Shown here in pieces: positions 8,651 through 17,546 of a stretch of 47,879 bases of DNA. Below the pieces are notes generated by a model, which had not been told where the DNA came from, did no database searches, and saw only the letters and a program-made list of their open reading frames with translations. The DNA comes from Hyphomicrobiales bacterium (GTDB lineage: Bacteria; Pseudomonadota; Alphaproteobacteria; Rhizobiales; Rhizobiaceae): assembly GCA_900472175.1 (NCBI GenBank), contig UCHD01000018.1, positions 1-47,879 on the forward strand, in the 5' to 3' direction. How positions within the stretch are numbered: position 1 is the first letter of the stretch; every line of letters starts with the position of its first letter. The position numbers and the translations under genes are program-made.

Positions 8651-9450
8651 CCGAGCACACCTCCCTTGAGTGAGGGGAACGAGGCCCAGAGCCTCTTCGT
8701 ATAATCGTGTTGCGGCGCACGGAAGATCGCTTCCGACGGCCCTTGCTCCACCATCTTGCCCGACAACATCACACCGATGCGATCGCAGAACTGCACCATC
8801 AGGCCAAGGTCGTGGGTGATGAAGAGAACGGAGAAACCGCGCTGGCGCCGCAGTTCGTCGATGCGCTGAAGGATCTCGCGCTGCACGACGACGTCAAGCG
8901 CTGTCGTCGGCTCGTCCATGACGACGAGCTTCGGATCAAGCGCCAGGCAGATGGCAATGACAATGCGCTGGCGCATGCCGCCAGAGAACTGGTGCGGATA
9001 ATCGCGCATGCGCTCCGGCTTGATGTCGACAAGCTTCAGCATCTCGGCGGTGCGGTCGCGCGCCTCGTTGCGCGTGCAGCCCGTATGGGTGCGCAGCACG
9101 TCATAGAACTGCTCTTCAATACGTAGCACGGGGTTCAGCGAGTTCATGGCGCTCTGAAACACCATCGCCACCTCCCGCCAGCGGAAATCGGCAAGGTCCT
9201 TGCGGTTAAGGCCGAGCACATCGCGACCGGCAAGGCGGATCTGGCTGCCCTTGCGGATCAGTGCCGGCGGGGCATGCAGCCGGCTGACGGCAAAGGCAAT
9301 TGTGCTCTTGCCGCAGCCCGATTCGCCCGCGAGCCCGAAGACCTCGCCCGGCGCGACGTCGAAGGAGACATCGTCCACCGCGCGGAAATCCGTCTCTGCG
9401 CCAATATAGTCGATCGTCAGATTGCTGACGGAAAGCAGAGCATTACTCAC
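8647..9450 (-). CDS. Oligopeptide-type ABC transporter ATP-binding protein (OppD/DppD-like)
   Basis: ATPase subunit of about 267 residues: Walker A GESGCGKST, VAMVFQSAMNSLNP after the Q-loop, signature FSGGMRQR, Walker B LVVMDEPT and switch FITHD. The start is a GTG at 9450 (VSNALLSVSNLTIDY). It overlaps the permease stop (GTGA) and has AAGGA upstream. The longer frame to 9606 runs antisense-like sequence over the permease and was rejected. It pairs with the OppF-like subunit downstream as the heterodimeric motor. Confidence 0.92.
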   Translation of the reverse strand: MSNALLSVSNLTIDYIGAETDFRAVDDVSFDVAPGEVFGLAGESGCGKSTIAFAVSRLHAPPALIRKGSQIRLAGRDVLGLNRKDLADFRWREVAMVFQSAMNSLNPVLRIEEQFYDVLRTHTGCTRNEARDRTAEMLKLVDIKPERMRDYPHQFSGGMRQRIVIAICLALDPKLVVMDEPTTALDVVVQREILQRIDELRRQRGFSVLFITHDLGLMVQFCDRIGVMLSGKMVEQGPSEAIFRAPQHDYTKRLWASFPSLKGGVLG

Positions 9451-10337
9451 AGGCGTCCTTCCCCGGATTTGACAAGGCTTGTCCAGCGGGCGAGACGCCC
9501 GCCGGTGCGCAGCCGCGGATTGGCGATCTCGTCCACCGCGAAATTGAGCAGCGACAGGCCGATGCCAAGCAGCGCCAGCGCCAGGCATGGCGCGAGGATA
9601 TCCCACCAGGCGCCGACCGATAGCGCCGAGGCCTTCTGGGCGTTGTAGAGCATGGTGCCCCAGGAGATCACGTTCGGATCACCGAGCCCCAGGAATTCCA
9701 GCGTTGCCTCGGTGATGACCGCGAAGATGACGCTGCCGATGAAATTGATGCCGACGATGGAAAAGACATTCGGAAGGATTTCGAACGCCATGATGCGCCA
9801 TTGCGGCTCGCCCATCATCTCGGCGGCTTTCACAAAATCGCGCTGCTTGACGGAGAGCGTTTCGGCCCGCGTGACACGCGCTCCCCAGGCCCAGGAGGTC
9901 AGACCGAGGATGAGCGCGATGACCATCGGCCCCGCCTGTCCGACGAAGGAGGCGATGACGAGCAGCAACGGCAGGTTCGGCACGACCAGCACCATATTGG
10001 TGAAAAAGCTGATCACCTCGTCCGTCTTGCCGCCGCGATAGCCGGCGACGATGCCGAGTGTCGTGCCGACAACCGTGATGAGAAGCCCGGCGGCAAAACC
10101 CACGGCAAGCGAGGTCTGCGCGCCGTAGATCAGACGTGCCCAAACGTCCTGCCCGAGGCGGGTCGTGCCGAGAATGTGATCGGCCGAAGGTGGCTGGTGC
10201 GGGCGGCCGGTGCGGGCAGCGGGGTTATACTCCGTCAAGAGCGGCGCGGCGAGCGCGACCAGCACGATGAGGAGCACGATGGCAAGGCCGATAAATGCCT
10301 TGCGATTGCGGCGAAGGCCGATCCAGAGCTGGCCCAT
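9447..10337 (-). CDS. Oligopeptide-type ABC transporter permease (DppC-like)
   Basis: Inner-membrane subunit of about 296 residues. The N-terminal segment AFIGLAIVLLIVLVALAAPLL is followed by the DppC hallmark ILGTTRLGQDVWARLIYGAQ and the EAA-loop region AAEMMGEPQWRIMAFEILPN. ATG 10337 (MGQLWIGLRR) has GAGGAG 8 nt upstream and directly follows the stop of the upstream permease; a GTG at 10346 is possible. It works with the DppB-like subunit as the transmembrane channel. Confidence 0.92.
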   Translation of the reverse strand: MGQLWIGLRRNRKAFIGLAIVLLIVLVALAAPLLTEYNPAARTGRPHQPPSADHILGTTRLGQDVWARLIYGAQTSLAVGFAAGLLITVVGTTLGIVAGYRGGKTDEVISFFTNMVLVVPNLPLLLVIASFVGQAGPMVIALILGLTSWAWGARVTRAETLSVKQRDFVKAAEMMGEPQWRIMAFEILPNVFSIVGINFIGSVIFAVITEATLEFLGLGDPNVISWGTMLYNAQKASALSVGAWWDILAPCLALALLGIGLSLLNFAVDEIANPRLRTGGRLARWTSLVKSGEGRL

Positions 10338-10338
10338 C

Positions 10339-11319
10339 TCAGCCACTCCTCTTTAGACGCGGGTCAAGCAGCACATAGCTGACATCGACGATGAAATTGG
10401 AGACCAGCATGGCGGCGGTCATGACGAGGAGCTGGCCTTGGATGACCGGATAGTCGCGGGCAAGGATCGCCTGGTAGAGCGTGTTCCCGAGGCCGGGATA
10501 GTTGAACACTACCTCCGTCACCAGCGAGCCGCCGAGCACGGTGCCAAGCGCGATGGCAAGGCTCGAGACTGTCGGCAGCAGCGCGTTGCGTGCCGCATAC
10601 CAGACCATGACGCGCCGGTCGGAAAGCCCCTTGGCGCGGGCCATCACCACATAATCCTGCCCAAGCAGGTTGATCATGTTGTTACGCATGGTCACGGTGA
10701 AGCCGCCGGTCAACACAAAGCAGAGCGTGATGAGCGGCAAGATGGCGTGGTGGGCGACGCTGGCGAAGAAGGCGAGGCTGAAGGAGGGGTCGAGCGCCGG
10801 GTCATGCGCATAACCGGTGGGGAACCATCCGAGCGTAAAGCCGAAGACGAACAGCGCGACGAGCGACGTGACGACCGCTGGAATGGACGTGGCAAAAATC
10901 GCCGAAACCGAGAGCACCACGTCGAGACGGCTGCCGCGGCGCCAGGCCGCCACCATGCCGAGGAAGCTGCCGAGCACGAAACTGACAAGCGTCGCCGTGC
11001 CGACCAGGCCGACCGTCCACAGCAGTGCCCGCCCGAGCAGATCCGTTACCGGCAGCGGGAAATATTTCACAGAGACACCGAGGTCGCCCGTGAAAATGGA
11101 AGAAAGATAGGTGAGGTACTGCTTCCAGAGCGGCCCATCGACGAAACCGAACGTAAGCTTCAGGGCTTCCAGGCTTTCCGGCGGCAATTCCGAGGCAGCC
11201 GAGGAAAACATCAGCGCCACCGGATCGCCGGGCATCAGGCGGGGAAGGAAGAAATTGATCGTTGCCGCAGCAACGAAGGCAGCCAGATAGAACAGGATGC
11301 GGCGGAGCAGAAAGGGCAT
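10339..11319 (-). CDS. Oligopeptide-type ABC transporter permease (DppB-like)
   Basis: A membrane protein of 326 residues with the DppB pattern: an N-terminal helix (ILFYLAAFVAAATINFFLPR), PGDPVALMF, then the EAA loop as ARAKGLSDRRVMVWYAARNA, and a C-terminal VIQGQLLVMTAAMLVSNFI helix. It is separated from the binding-protein gene by 51 bp containing a stem-loop, and tightly linked to the next permease. Confidence 0.92.
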   Translation of the reverse strand: MPFLLRRILFYLAAFVAAATINFFLPRLMPGDPVALMFSSAASELPPESLEALKLTFGFVDGPLWKQYLTYLSSIFTGDLGVSVKYFPLPVTDLLGRALLWTVGLVGTATLVSFVLGSFLGMVAAWRRGSRLDVVLSVSAIFATSIPAVVTSLVALFVFGFTLGWFPTGYAHDPALDPSFSLAFFASVAHHAILPLITLCFVLTGGFTVTMRNNMINLLGQDYVVMARAKGLSDRRVMVWYAARNALLPTVSSLAIALGTVLGGSLVTEVVFNYPGLGNTLYQAILARDYPVIQGQLLVMTAAMLVSNFIVDVSYVLLDPRLKRSG

Positions 11320-11330
11320 TGTTTGGAACT

Positions 11331-11355
11331 GGCGGGGCCTGTTACGGTCCCCGCC
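11331..11355 (-). terminator. Stem-loop between binding-protein and permease genes
   Basis: GGCGGGG and CCCCGCC form a 7-bp GC stem with an 11-nt loop, 16 bases past the binding-protein stop. A hairpin here commonly stabilises the upstream mRNA or partly terminates, raising receptor over permease levels. Confidence 0.45.
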
Positions 11356-11370
11356 TCCTCTATAAGTGGA

Positions 11371-13020
11371 TCACTGGACCGGCTGGAGAGCCAGAAGGTT
11401 CAGCAGACGCGCACGGTTATTCTTGGTGATCGACGGGTTGGCGAAAGGATTTTCTTTCGTCGACCAGCCTGTGAACCGGGCCGTGTTGTACTGGTACCAG
11501 TTCGGATTGTTGAACACCGGCATCAGCGGCAGGTTCTCCGCAACGATGCGCTGCGCCGTGTTCATGATTTCCTTCTGCTTTCCGGCATCGGCCGTGTGAG
11601 TGAACTCACCGATCAGCTTTTCAACATCCGCATTGAACCAGCGCTGCGAGGTGAAGCGCGTCTTGCCTTTGTCGGCCTCGGTGAAGGCGCGCTTGTAGGC
11701 GTAGTAGGGTGAGGCGGAGGCCGGAAGGCTGTTGATGGCAGCATCAAACTTGCCGGAAATCAGATTCTGGCTCCAGACGGCCTCTTCCGGCGTCTCGATC
11801 TTCGCATCGATGCCGACCGCCTTCATGTTGTCGATCGCGATGTTGACTGTGTCGATCCAGTCGGTCCAGCTCGACGGCACGATAACCGAAAAGGCGATCT
11901 TGGTGCCATCCGGATTGTCGCGCATGCCATCGCCGTCCTTGTCGACGTAACCTGCCTCGTCAAGCAGGGCTGTGGCTGCCGCCTCGTCATAGGTCGCAAA
12001 CTTGCCGAGATCGGCCGTCACCGACGGATCGGCCCAGGCCTTGTAAAGCTCACCCATCAGGCCCGGGTCCTGATTCAGCGTCGGATAGCCGTAGCCGGCG
12101 ATATCGACCATGCCCTGCCGATCCAGCGCCATGGATACCGCCTGGCGGAACTTCAGGTCGGAAAAGGCCTTGCGGTTGTCGGCATTGGCACTCTCCTGGT
12201 TGAAGACGAACGCCACCATGCTGCTCGGCGAATACCAGTAGTGAAAATGCTCCGGGTTCTTGGCGATATAGACTTTCTCAATGTCAGGAATGAAGGAGAC
12301 GCCCCAGTCGAGCGTGCCATCCACCGTCGCAGTCAGGATCTGGTTGTTGTCGGCCAGCTGCGGAAAGCGCATGCAACCGACCTTGAGGGTCGCTGCGTCC
12401 CAATAGTTCGGGTTGCGGCATTGGTCATAGGTCTGGCCAGTGAAACGGGCAATCTCCGTCATCGGGCCGCTGCCGACCGGCGTCTCGTTCGAGAAAGTGA
12501 CGGGATCGGCAATGTCCTTCCAGGCGTGCGCAGGCACGATCGGGATCTGCACCAGCGTCTCGGCGGCAATCGAGGTCGGCTGCTTCATGGTGAAGCGCAC
12601 GGTTTGCGGATCGACGACTTCGACACCATCGATCTGCGTCCAGATGCTAACGAAATCGAGCGCGGGGAATTTTTTGACGAGATCGAAGCTGAACTTCACG
12701 TCCTCGGCAGTCAACGGCTGGCCATCGGACCATTTCAGGTTGGCGCGCAGCTTGAATTCGACGTTCTTCAGGTCGTCAGCGAGCTTGAAGCTCTCGGCAA
12801 GACGGAAGACCGGCTTGTTGCTGTCGAATTGGTTGAAGACGACCAGCGGCTCATAAATGAAGTCAAGCGTGCTCTGGCGCGCGGAGGTCTGGTTGAAGGG
12901 GTTGAAGTTGCGCACCCACGTCGTCGCGGGTTCGATATTCACGGTCAGGACGGTTTCGGCGGCCGCAGGCGCTGCGCCGAGCATGAGGGCCGCAACGGCC
13001 GTCAGGGTATGGAATTTCAT
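11371..13020 (-). CDS. Peptide-type ABC substrate-binding protein, probable chitooligosaccharide receptor
   Basis: A periplasmic SBP_bac_5-family protein of 549 residues. The Sec signal peptide covers about residues 1-21 (cleavage after APAAA). Family landmarks include FKLRANLKWSDGQPLTAEDV and FRQAVSMALDRQGM, and an Asp-rich loop DKDGDGMRDNPDGT near residue 360 resembles a calcium-binding turn. ATG 13020 has GGAG 8 nt upstream; a GTG at 13029 would overlap the GNAT stop. Binding proteins of this class take chitooligosaccharides in vibrios (the CBP of the chitin-catabolic system). The adjacent GH20 enzyme points the same way, though oligopeptides cannot be excluded. Confidence 0.85.
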   Translation of the reverse strand: MKFHTLTAVAALMLGAAPAAAETVLTVNIEPATTWVRNFNPFNQTSARQSTLDFIYEPLVVFNQFDSNKPVFRLAESFKLADDLKNVEFKLRANLKWSDGQPLTAEDVKFSFDLVKKFPALDFVSIWTQIDGVEVVDPQTVRFTMKQPTSIAAETLVQIPIVPAHAWKDIADPVTFSNETPVGSGPMTEIARFTGQTYDQCRNPNYWDAATLKVGCMRFPQLADNNQILTATVDGTLDWGVSFIPDIEKVYIAKNPEHFHYWYSPSSMVAFVFNQESANADNRKAFSDLKFRQAVSMALDRQGMVDIAGYGYPTLNQDPGLMGELYKAWADPSVTADLGKFATYDEAAATALLDEAGYVDKDGDGMRDNPDGTKIAFSVIVPSSWTDWIDTVNIAIDNMKAVGIDAKIETPEEAVWSQNLISGKFDAAINSLPASASPYYAYKRAFTEADKGKTRFTSQRWFNADVEKLIGEFTHTADAGKQKEIMNTAQRIVAENLPLMPVFNNPNWYQYNTARFTGWSTKENPFANPSITKNNRARLLNLLALQPVQ

Positions 13021-13025
13021 TTCAC

Positions 13026-13523
13026 TCACTCCTCTCTTGTTCTGTCAGATTTCGGCCGGCGCAACATGCCTTCGTAGACACCCTTGTCCTCCGCAGGGAT
13101 CGGAGTTGCGCCGACCGTACGTGCATAAAAATCTACCGGCCCGGCATCGCCGATCACCGCATAGGCATAACCATCCGCCTTCAGTGCCGACAGTGCGGCT
13201 GCAAGCAGCGCCACGCCAACACCCCTGCCGCGCGCATCCGGATGCACGCCCGTCGGGCCGAAAAAGCCACGCGCCACGATGTCATGGCAGGCAAAGCCGA
13301 TGAGTTGTCCTTCCGACACCGCAATGAGACACGCGGCCGGACGGCGCGAAAAGGCGACAGTCACCTCGCTCGCCCAGTTGTCGGAAAAGTTTTCGCGCAC
13401 CCAATCGACGACGAGAGCCATTTCCGGCGCCAGCGCCGCACGGATCGCGACGCCCGCAACCGGTGGCAGCCCGGCAAGCGCCTTGAACTTTTGGGAATGG
13501 AGGTTGACGAGAAGATCGGGCAT
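13026..13523 (-). CDS. GNAT family N-acetyltransferase
   Basis: A cytoplasmic protein of 165 residues with the acetyl-CoA-binding signature GVHPDARGRGVGVALL. The last strand-helix, YAYAVIGDAGPVDFYARTVGA, is also typical. ATG 13523 (MPDLLVNLHS) has GGAGAG upstream and follows the GH20 stop by 14 bp; the longer frame overlaps GH20 coding sequence. Placed between the hexosaminidase and the binding protein, it may acetylate glucosamine or a deacetylated chitosan product. That role is inferred only from position. Confidence 0.85.
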   Translation of the reverse strand: MPDLLVNLHSQKFKALAGLPPVAGVAIRAALAPEMALVVDWVRENFSDNWASEVTVAFSRRPAACLIAVSEGQLIGFACHDIVARGFFGPTGVHPDARGRGVGVALLAAALSALKADGYAYAVIGDAGPVDFYARTVGATPIPAEDKGVYEGMLRRPKSDRTREE

Positions 13524-13537
13524 CGCTTCGCTCTCCG

Positions 13538-15559
13538 TCAGGCCCAGTGGCCATAGAGGTTCGGCATCAGCGCCGCATTGACGATAAAGCGGTCCCAGTC
13601 CTTCTGTGCCCACGGCGTCCAGGCGGTCTCGGCTATGGCCGAGAGGCGTGGGAAGACGAGGCGATCGAAGACCCCACGATCGGCCATGGATTCATTCCAG
13701 ATACAGGCCTGAATGCCCTTGAAATGCGTGAGCTGCTCCACTGTCCAACCTTGGACCGGATCGAAATCGTAAGTGTCGCGCGCCGAAGGGGAGCCGGCCC
13801 ATCCCGCGCCGGGCTCGTTCCAGTCGGCGGATTGGGCCATGTCGAGATAGTAGGCCTGCCCCGGAGACACGACCATGTCATAGCCCGCCTCAGCAAGACG
13901 GGCGCTCACCGGCACGTCGCGCCAGCCGATCAGGTACGATGATCCCTTGTCAAGCACGTCACCATACGCCGCCTCCTGCCAGCCGCCGGTCACGCAGCCG
14001 AGCGCCCGCACGCTTTCGTGCACCTGCCGCAGGAAGGCGGCCTGCAGCACGGCAGTCGGCGCATCCTCGATGTCATCGGCGCCGTTGTGGTTGGTCTCAA
14101 TATTGTTTTGCTGCGCATGGCTCCTGGCCGCATCTTCGCCGGCAAGACTGGTGAGCATGGCGAGTGCCATCGGCGAACCAGACCAGGCCCCGAGAGGCAC
14201 TTCATCGGCGCCGACATGCAGGATGCCGGCCGGAAAGAGCCCGGCGAGTTCCCGCATCACCGTCTCCATGAAGGCGATCGCCTTCGGCTGGGCGGGGTTG
14301 AGGCAATTGTTCGGCATGCCCTGCACGGAGGCATATTCGCCGGTCTCATCGGGGTCACGCAGTTCCGGCAGCGCCTGAAGTAGGGCAAAGCTGTGGCCGG
14401 GCACATCGATTTCCGGGATGACCGCAATGGCATAGCGGCCGGCAAGCGCCACGATCTCGCGCACTTCGGCCTGCGTGTAGTAACCGCCGGTGGCGAAAGG
14501 TCCGGACCCGAAGAGCGGCGGCACGGACAGGCCATGCCCACGCCAGGCGGCCTTTTCCGTCAGATGCGGATAGGCAATGATCTCGATGCGCCAAGCCTCA
14601 TCGTCGGTGAGATGCCAGTGGAAGCGGTTGAGCTTGTTCCAGGCAAGCACCGCAAGAAACTGCTTGACCTCCGCGCCCGCGTAGAACTGGCGCGCCACGT
14701 CGAGATGGCAGCCACGAAAGTCCATGCGCGGAGCATCCTCGATCGTGCCCGCTACGGGGAAGAGGAAGGTCGCCGGCTGGCGCCGCGCGCCGCGGAGAAT
14801 TTGACCGAGGGTGATGAGGCCGTAAAGGAAGCCCGCAGACGCGGCGGCAGTGACCAGCACACCATCGGCTGCAAAGTCGAGGCGATAGGCCTCCGCTTCA
14901 CCTGCCCGTTCGGCAAAACGCACTGTCAAACCGCCCTGGTGCGCGTCCCGTACCAACCCTTCGCCGGGAAAAAGCCGCGCCGTGATGTCCGCGAAGGCGT
15001 CGGCCGCCTCCACCGCTGCTGCAGATCCAGTGCCAAGGGCAAGCCCGTGCGGCACCTGCCCACCGGCGATACCCCGGACGTCCTTCGGCCAGGGAAGGAT
15101 GGACAGCGGCTCTAGCGGATTGAATGGGACCGGCGCGCGGGCAGTGCCGCGGCGCGGTGCATTGTCCGCGGTCGTGGAGATGGTTGGCAGCACGCGCGCC
15201 GGCAGGATCGTTCCTTCGGCGGTGACCACATAGGCATTGCGCGCGCCGTCGCTCCAGTGGCGCAATGGATAGGAGAGTTGGCGGCTGCTCGCCTCCCAGG
15301 TTGCGCCAGGCGACAGCACGAAGCCATCCGGGGGCGCTATTGTGCTGTGGTTGGAAAAGCGCCGCACCAGCCGTCCGTTCTGAATTTCCGCCGTCGCCTG
15401 CAATCGGGCCGGGCCGCTGAAGCAAAGCACGAAATCCGCCAGCGGCGTCGCGCCGAGATTGGTCAGCCGCACCGTATAGAGCGGCGCCTCTTCGCCGGCG
15501 GGCGGCGTCCAGAACGTTTCGAAAAGCATGGAACGGTGGGGCTCGGAAGGCACAGTCAT
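13538..15559 (-). CDS. Beta-N-acetylhexosaminidase, glycoside hydrolase family 20
   Basis: A 673-residue exo-enzyme that releases terminal GlcNAc from chitooligosaccharides by substrate-assisted catalysis. The catalytic domain starts near residue 275 with MDFRGCHLDVAR; FHWHLTDDEAWR, IPEIDVPGHS and HVGADEVP follow, the last holding the Asp452-Glu453 catalytic pair. A C-terminal ACIWNE Trp belongs to the substrate pocket. An N-terminal beta domain (about 1-140) and a GH20b-like domain (about 150-270) precede it. No signal peptide is seen, so it should act in the cytoplasm on imported sugars. It is the first gene of the seven-gene operon, with AAAGGA upstream. Confidence 0.93.
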   Translation of the reverse strand: MTVPSEPHRSMLFETFWTPPAGEEAPLYTVRLTNLGATPLADFVLCFSGPARLQATAEIQNGRLVRRFSNHSTIAPPDGFVLSPGATWEASSRQLSYPLRHWSDGARNAYVVTAEGTILPARVLPTISTTADNAPRRGTARAPVPFNPLEPLSILPWPKDVRGIAGGQVPHGLALGTGSAAAVEAADAFADITARLFPGEGLVRDAHQGGLTVRFAERAGEAEAYRLDFAADGVLVTAAASAGFLYGLITLGQILRGARRQPATFLFPVAGTIEDAPRMDFRGCHLDVARQFYAGAEVKQFLAVLAWNKLNRFHWHLTDDEAWRIEIIAYPHLTEKAAWRGHGLSVPPLFGSGPFATGGYYTQAEVREIVALAGRYAIAVIPEIDVPGHSFALLQALPELRDPDETGEYASVQGMPNNCLNPAQPKAIAFMETVMRELAGLFPAGILHVGADEVPLGAWSGSPMALAMLTSLAGEDAARSHAQQNNIETNHNGADDIEDAPTAVLQAAFLRQVHESVRALGCVTGGWQEAAYGDVLDKGSSYLIGWRDVPVSARLAEAGYDMVVSPGQAYYLDMAQSADWNEPGAGWAGSPSARDTYDFDPVQGWTVEQLTHFKGIQACIWNESMADRGVFDRLVFPRLSAIAETAWTPWAQKDWDRFIVNAALMPNLYGHWA

Positions 15560-16003
15560 CGGGTCTTTCCTTTGATCGTCAAACAGGTCACGCGGCTGCG
15601 GCCGGCTTCAGCACGGGCGGATCCACAACCCGCAGGTAAAGGGGAGGAATTCAGCACGGCGGCGTGGGGGGAGGGCTGGGGAGACCGGCCGGAAACCCGC
15701 ATGGAGAGGGATAAGCGATTTCAACGGGCGAGAACCCCAATCTCGACGGCAGCGTGCGATGGGATACTTGCCTTGGAAGCAAGTGAGGCCGAAGGAATGG
15801 GCATGTCCGTCTGCTCCGAAAAGGGCCAATCGCGCACTGTCCATCCACGGGCAGCTGGCGTATGCCGCGCCGCGCGCCTTGCTGAACTGAATACCGCCAT
15901 GCCCTAAACCTGTATGTTCCCGTTTATAGTTCACCGCTGAGTGGTGTAATTTATTTTCCAAATAATGCGTATAATTCCCTTGCGGTCAATATATTTTTCT
16001 CCA
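15560..16003. other. Intergenic stretch with no supported gene
   Basis: It should contain the promoter of the GH20 operon, though no clear -35/-10 pair was found. Bases 15600-15900 are GC-rich and translate as hypothetical-looking sequence on both strands; it looks like an interspersed non-coding repeat, which could not be checked. From about 15905 the sequence turns AT-rich (TTTATAGTT, AATTTATTTTCC, TCAATATATTTTTC). Confidence 0.4.
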
Positions 16004-16102
16004 TTAGTACTTCAATATGAAATGAGATTTCTTTATTAGTGGTTTTTGATGCAAAATTTTCACGGCGAACTTAATGGCCTGATAGCCGGCTCGGCCCTGC
16101 TT
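16004..16102 (-). pseudogene. C-terminal remnant of a sugar-binding or LacI-type protein
   Basis: The minus strand reads KQGRAGYQAIKFAVKILHQ and then KPLIKKSHFILKY before TAA at 16006-16004. QGRAGYxAIKxAVKxL is the last helix pattern of ribose-type periplasmic binding proteins and LacI regulators. Upstream in the same frame there are stops, and DIQAGF appears in another frame, as expected for a frameshifted relic. The rest of the gene is not recognisable. Confidence 0.4.
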
Positions 16103-16464
16103 GCTGCGAATCCTGCTTGAATATCAAGCATCTTGAAGATGCAGGCGCGAGCGGGAGCTGTTTCAAGCGTGAAGCGCGCCGGACAAGCTGTGAAAATAGC
16201 CGGCGCCAAAGGTGATGCGAATTTCATACGTGCGGTGCTGCGTTTCAATGTATCGACATGCCCGCCTTAAGATCGAAGGCGGCATGTTCGAATTTGGTGC
16301 GCGCGTTATCGGTGCTGAATCGGATAGCGCCAGCTTGGCAATGCGATTTTGGAGGATGGTTGAGCTCTGCGGGCAGCCATGTCTCCGGCCGGCCAGGTCA
16401 CGTTGCTTGCAGCTCAACGTTTGATGGATAATTCGGCTGACGTGAGCCCCCGACTATCCGCTGC

Positions 16465-16665
16465 AAGAACCACCGCCTTTCATCCTAAATCTTCGCCCAT
16501 GCGGTCTAGCTGTATTTCCGGTTCCTTTTGAGTCTGTGTTTGGTTGAAGAAATGCTGCTGCAGCGCGGCATTGTCGTGTCGGACGAAATGATCCGGCGAT
16601 AGGGGCGTAAAATCGGGATGGCGTGTACCAGGCAGTTACGCAGAAAGAGGCCTCGAAATGTCACA
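16465..16665 (+). mobile_element. Decayed IS6-family transposase fragment
   Basis: One frame gives KNHRLSS*IFAHAV*LYFRF, then LLSLCLVEEMLLQRG, IVVSDEMIRR*GRKIG and TRQLRRKRPRN. This matches the N-terminal HTH part of IS6/IS26-type transposases (FPPEIIxHAVWLYFRF, LSLRxVEEMLxxRGIVVS, IRRWGRKFG, RRLRRKxP). Both Trp codons (AVW and RRW) have become TAG, and a further stop replaces the residue before IFAHAV. The DDE catalytic part is missing and no terminal inverted repeats were seen. It is an old insertion relic. Confidence 0.7.
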
Positions 16666-16794
16666 GCTCCCGCAGAAGGCGGGTCCTTGTTAAGTTGGTT
16701 GCACGTCACAATCGGTTTTGATAGATAAAACTGATTGCGATCTGCAAGCGGACTGCAGCGCCGGAATATTCGGGAATGGCCGATGGAGCTGATG

Positions 16795-17274
16795 ATGGGC
16801 TATGAAATTATACATAAGACGCTCGTGTTCGAGCGATATTGCGAGGCTCCGGTGAAGCGGGTGTTTGCGGCGTTCGCGGATCCAGTGATCCGCGCAGGCT
16901 GGAGTGCGCCATCCGACGCCGCCGCATTCATCTATGATGAGGCCGACTTTCGCGAGGGAGGCGAGGACTGGTTCCGCTGTGGTCCAAAAGACAATCCGCA
17001 ATATACCGGCCGCACGACCTACATATCGATTGTTCCCGGTGAACTGGTGGTCAGCAGCGAGATCGTCGAAGCCGGCGGGCGAAAGCTCATGTCGAGCCTG
17101 ATTACAACGGAATTGGAAGCTGATGGCAACGCGACAAGAGTCAAGATGACTGTGCAAGTGACTTCCTTTCGGGGCGGCCAGATGCTTGTCGGCACCGAGA
17201 TCGGTAACAATGCTGCTCTGGACAATCTGGTCGAGCATATGGCAACACCCCTGAGCCCCAAGAACATGCGGTGA
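16795..17274 (+). CDS. SRPBCC (AHSA1-like) family protein
   Basis: About 159 residues with the START/Bet v1 helix-grip pattern: LVFERYCEAPVKRVFAAFAD, WSAPSDAA, YTGRTTYISIVPGELVV, then the C-terminal helix NNAALDNLVEHM. Such proteins bind hydrophobic ligands and are often coupled to an ArsR regulator, but none is present here. The IS6 remnant just upstream may mark where a partner was lost. ATG 16795 has GGAG 6 nt upstream; ATGs at 16783 and 16792 are alternatives. Its function is unknown. Confidence 0.85.
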   Translation: MGYEIIHKTLVFERYCEAPVKRVFAAFADPVIRAGWSAPSDAAAFIYDEADFREGGEDWFRCGPKDNPQYTGRTTYISIVPGELVVSSEIVEAGGRKLMSSLITTELEADGNATRVKMTVQVTSFRGGQMLVGTEIGNNAALDNLVEHMATPLSPKNMR

Positions 17275-17546
17275 AAGAAAGTTCTCCGGCGCGGAGCCAT
17301 TGGGAGGGCTGTTTGGAGAGGCCAATTCAAGGCGCGAACGCGGCAACGTACGGATCAACTGCTGCGGCGGCCGATGCCGCCCGTCTGATAGTCCGCCTTG
17401 GGTCACCATGATTGACGCTGCTCTGTGAAGGAGGGAGCGGTACCCAGATAACAATCGGCTAAACTTGAGTGTGAAAATGCAGTATTTTTACGCTTTATTT
17501 AATGGAGGCCTTTGTTATCATACACCCCAAGTTGAGGGGAGTGCTG

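Noticed and set aside
10438..11712. 424-codon plus-strand open frame opposite the ABC permease and binding-protein genes
   Set aside because: It is antisense to two clear genes, its translation is full of Arg, Glu, His and Gln without hydrophobic core pattern, and it crosses the boundary between them. It is a GC-rich shadow.
16212..16424. 70-codon plus-strand open frame in the decayed region
   Set aside because: No family likeness, no ribosome site, and it lies between two gene relics; probably chance.
17440..17546. FNR/NNR-type box upstream of napE
   Set aside because: Only one half-site, TTGAG in ACTTGAGTGTG, could be seen; the second half does not match ATCAA. Anaerobic control is likely from family knowledge but not shown by this sequence.
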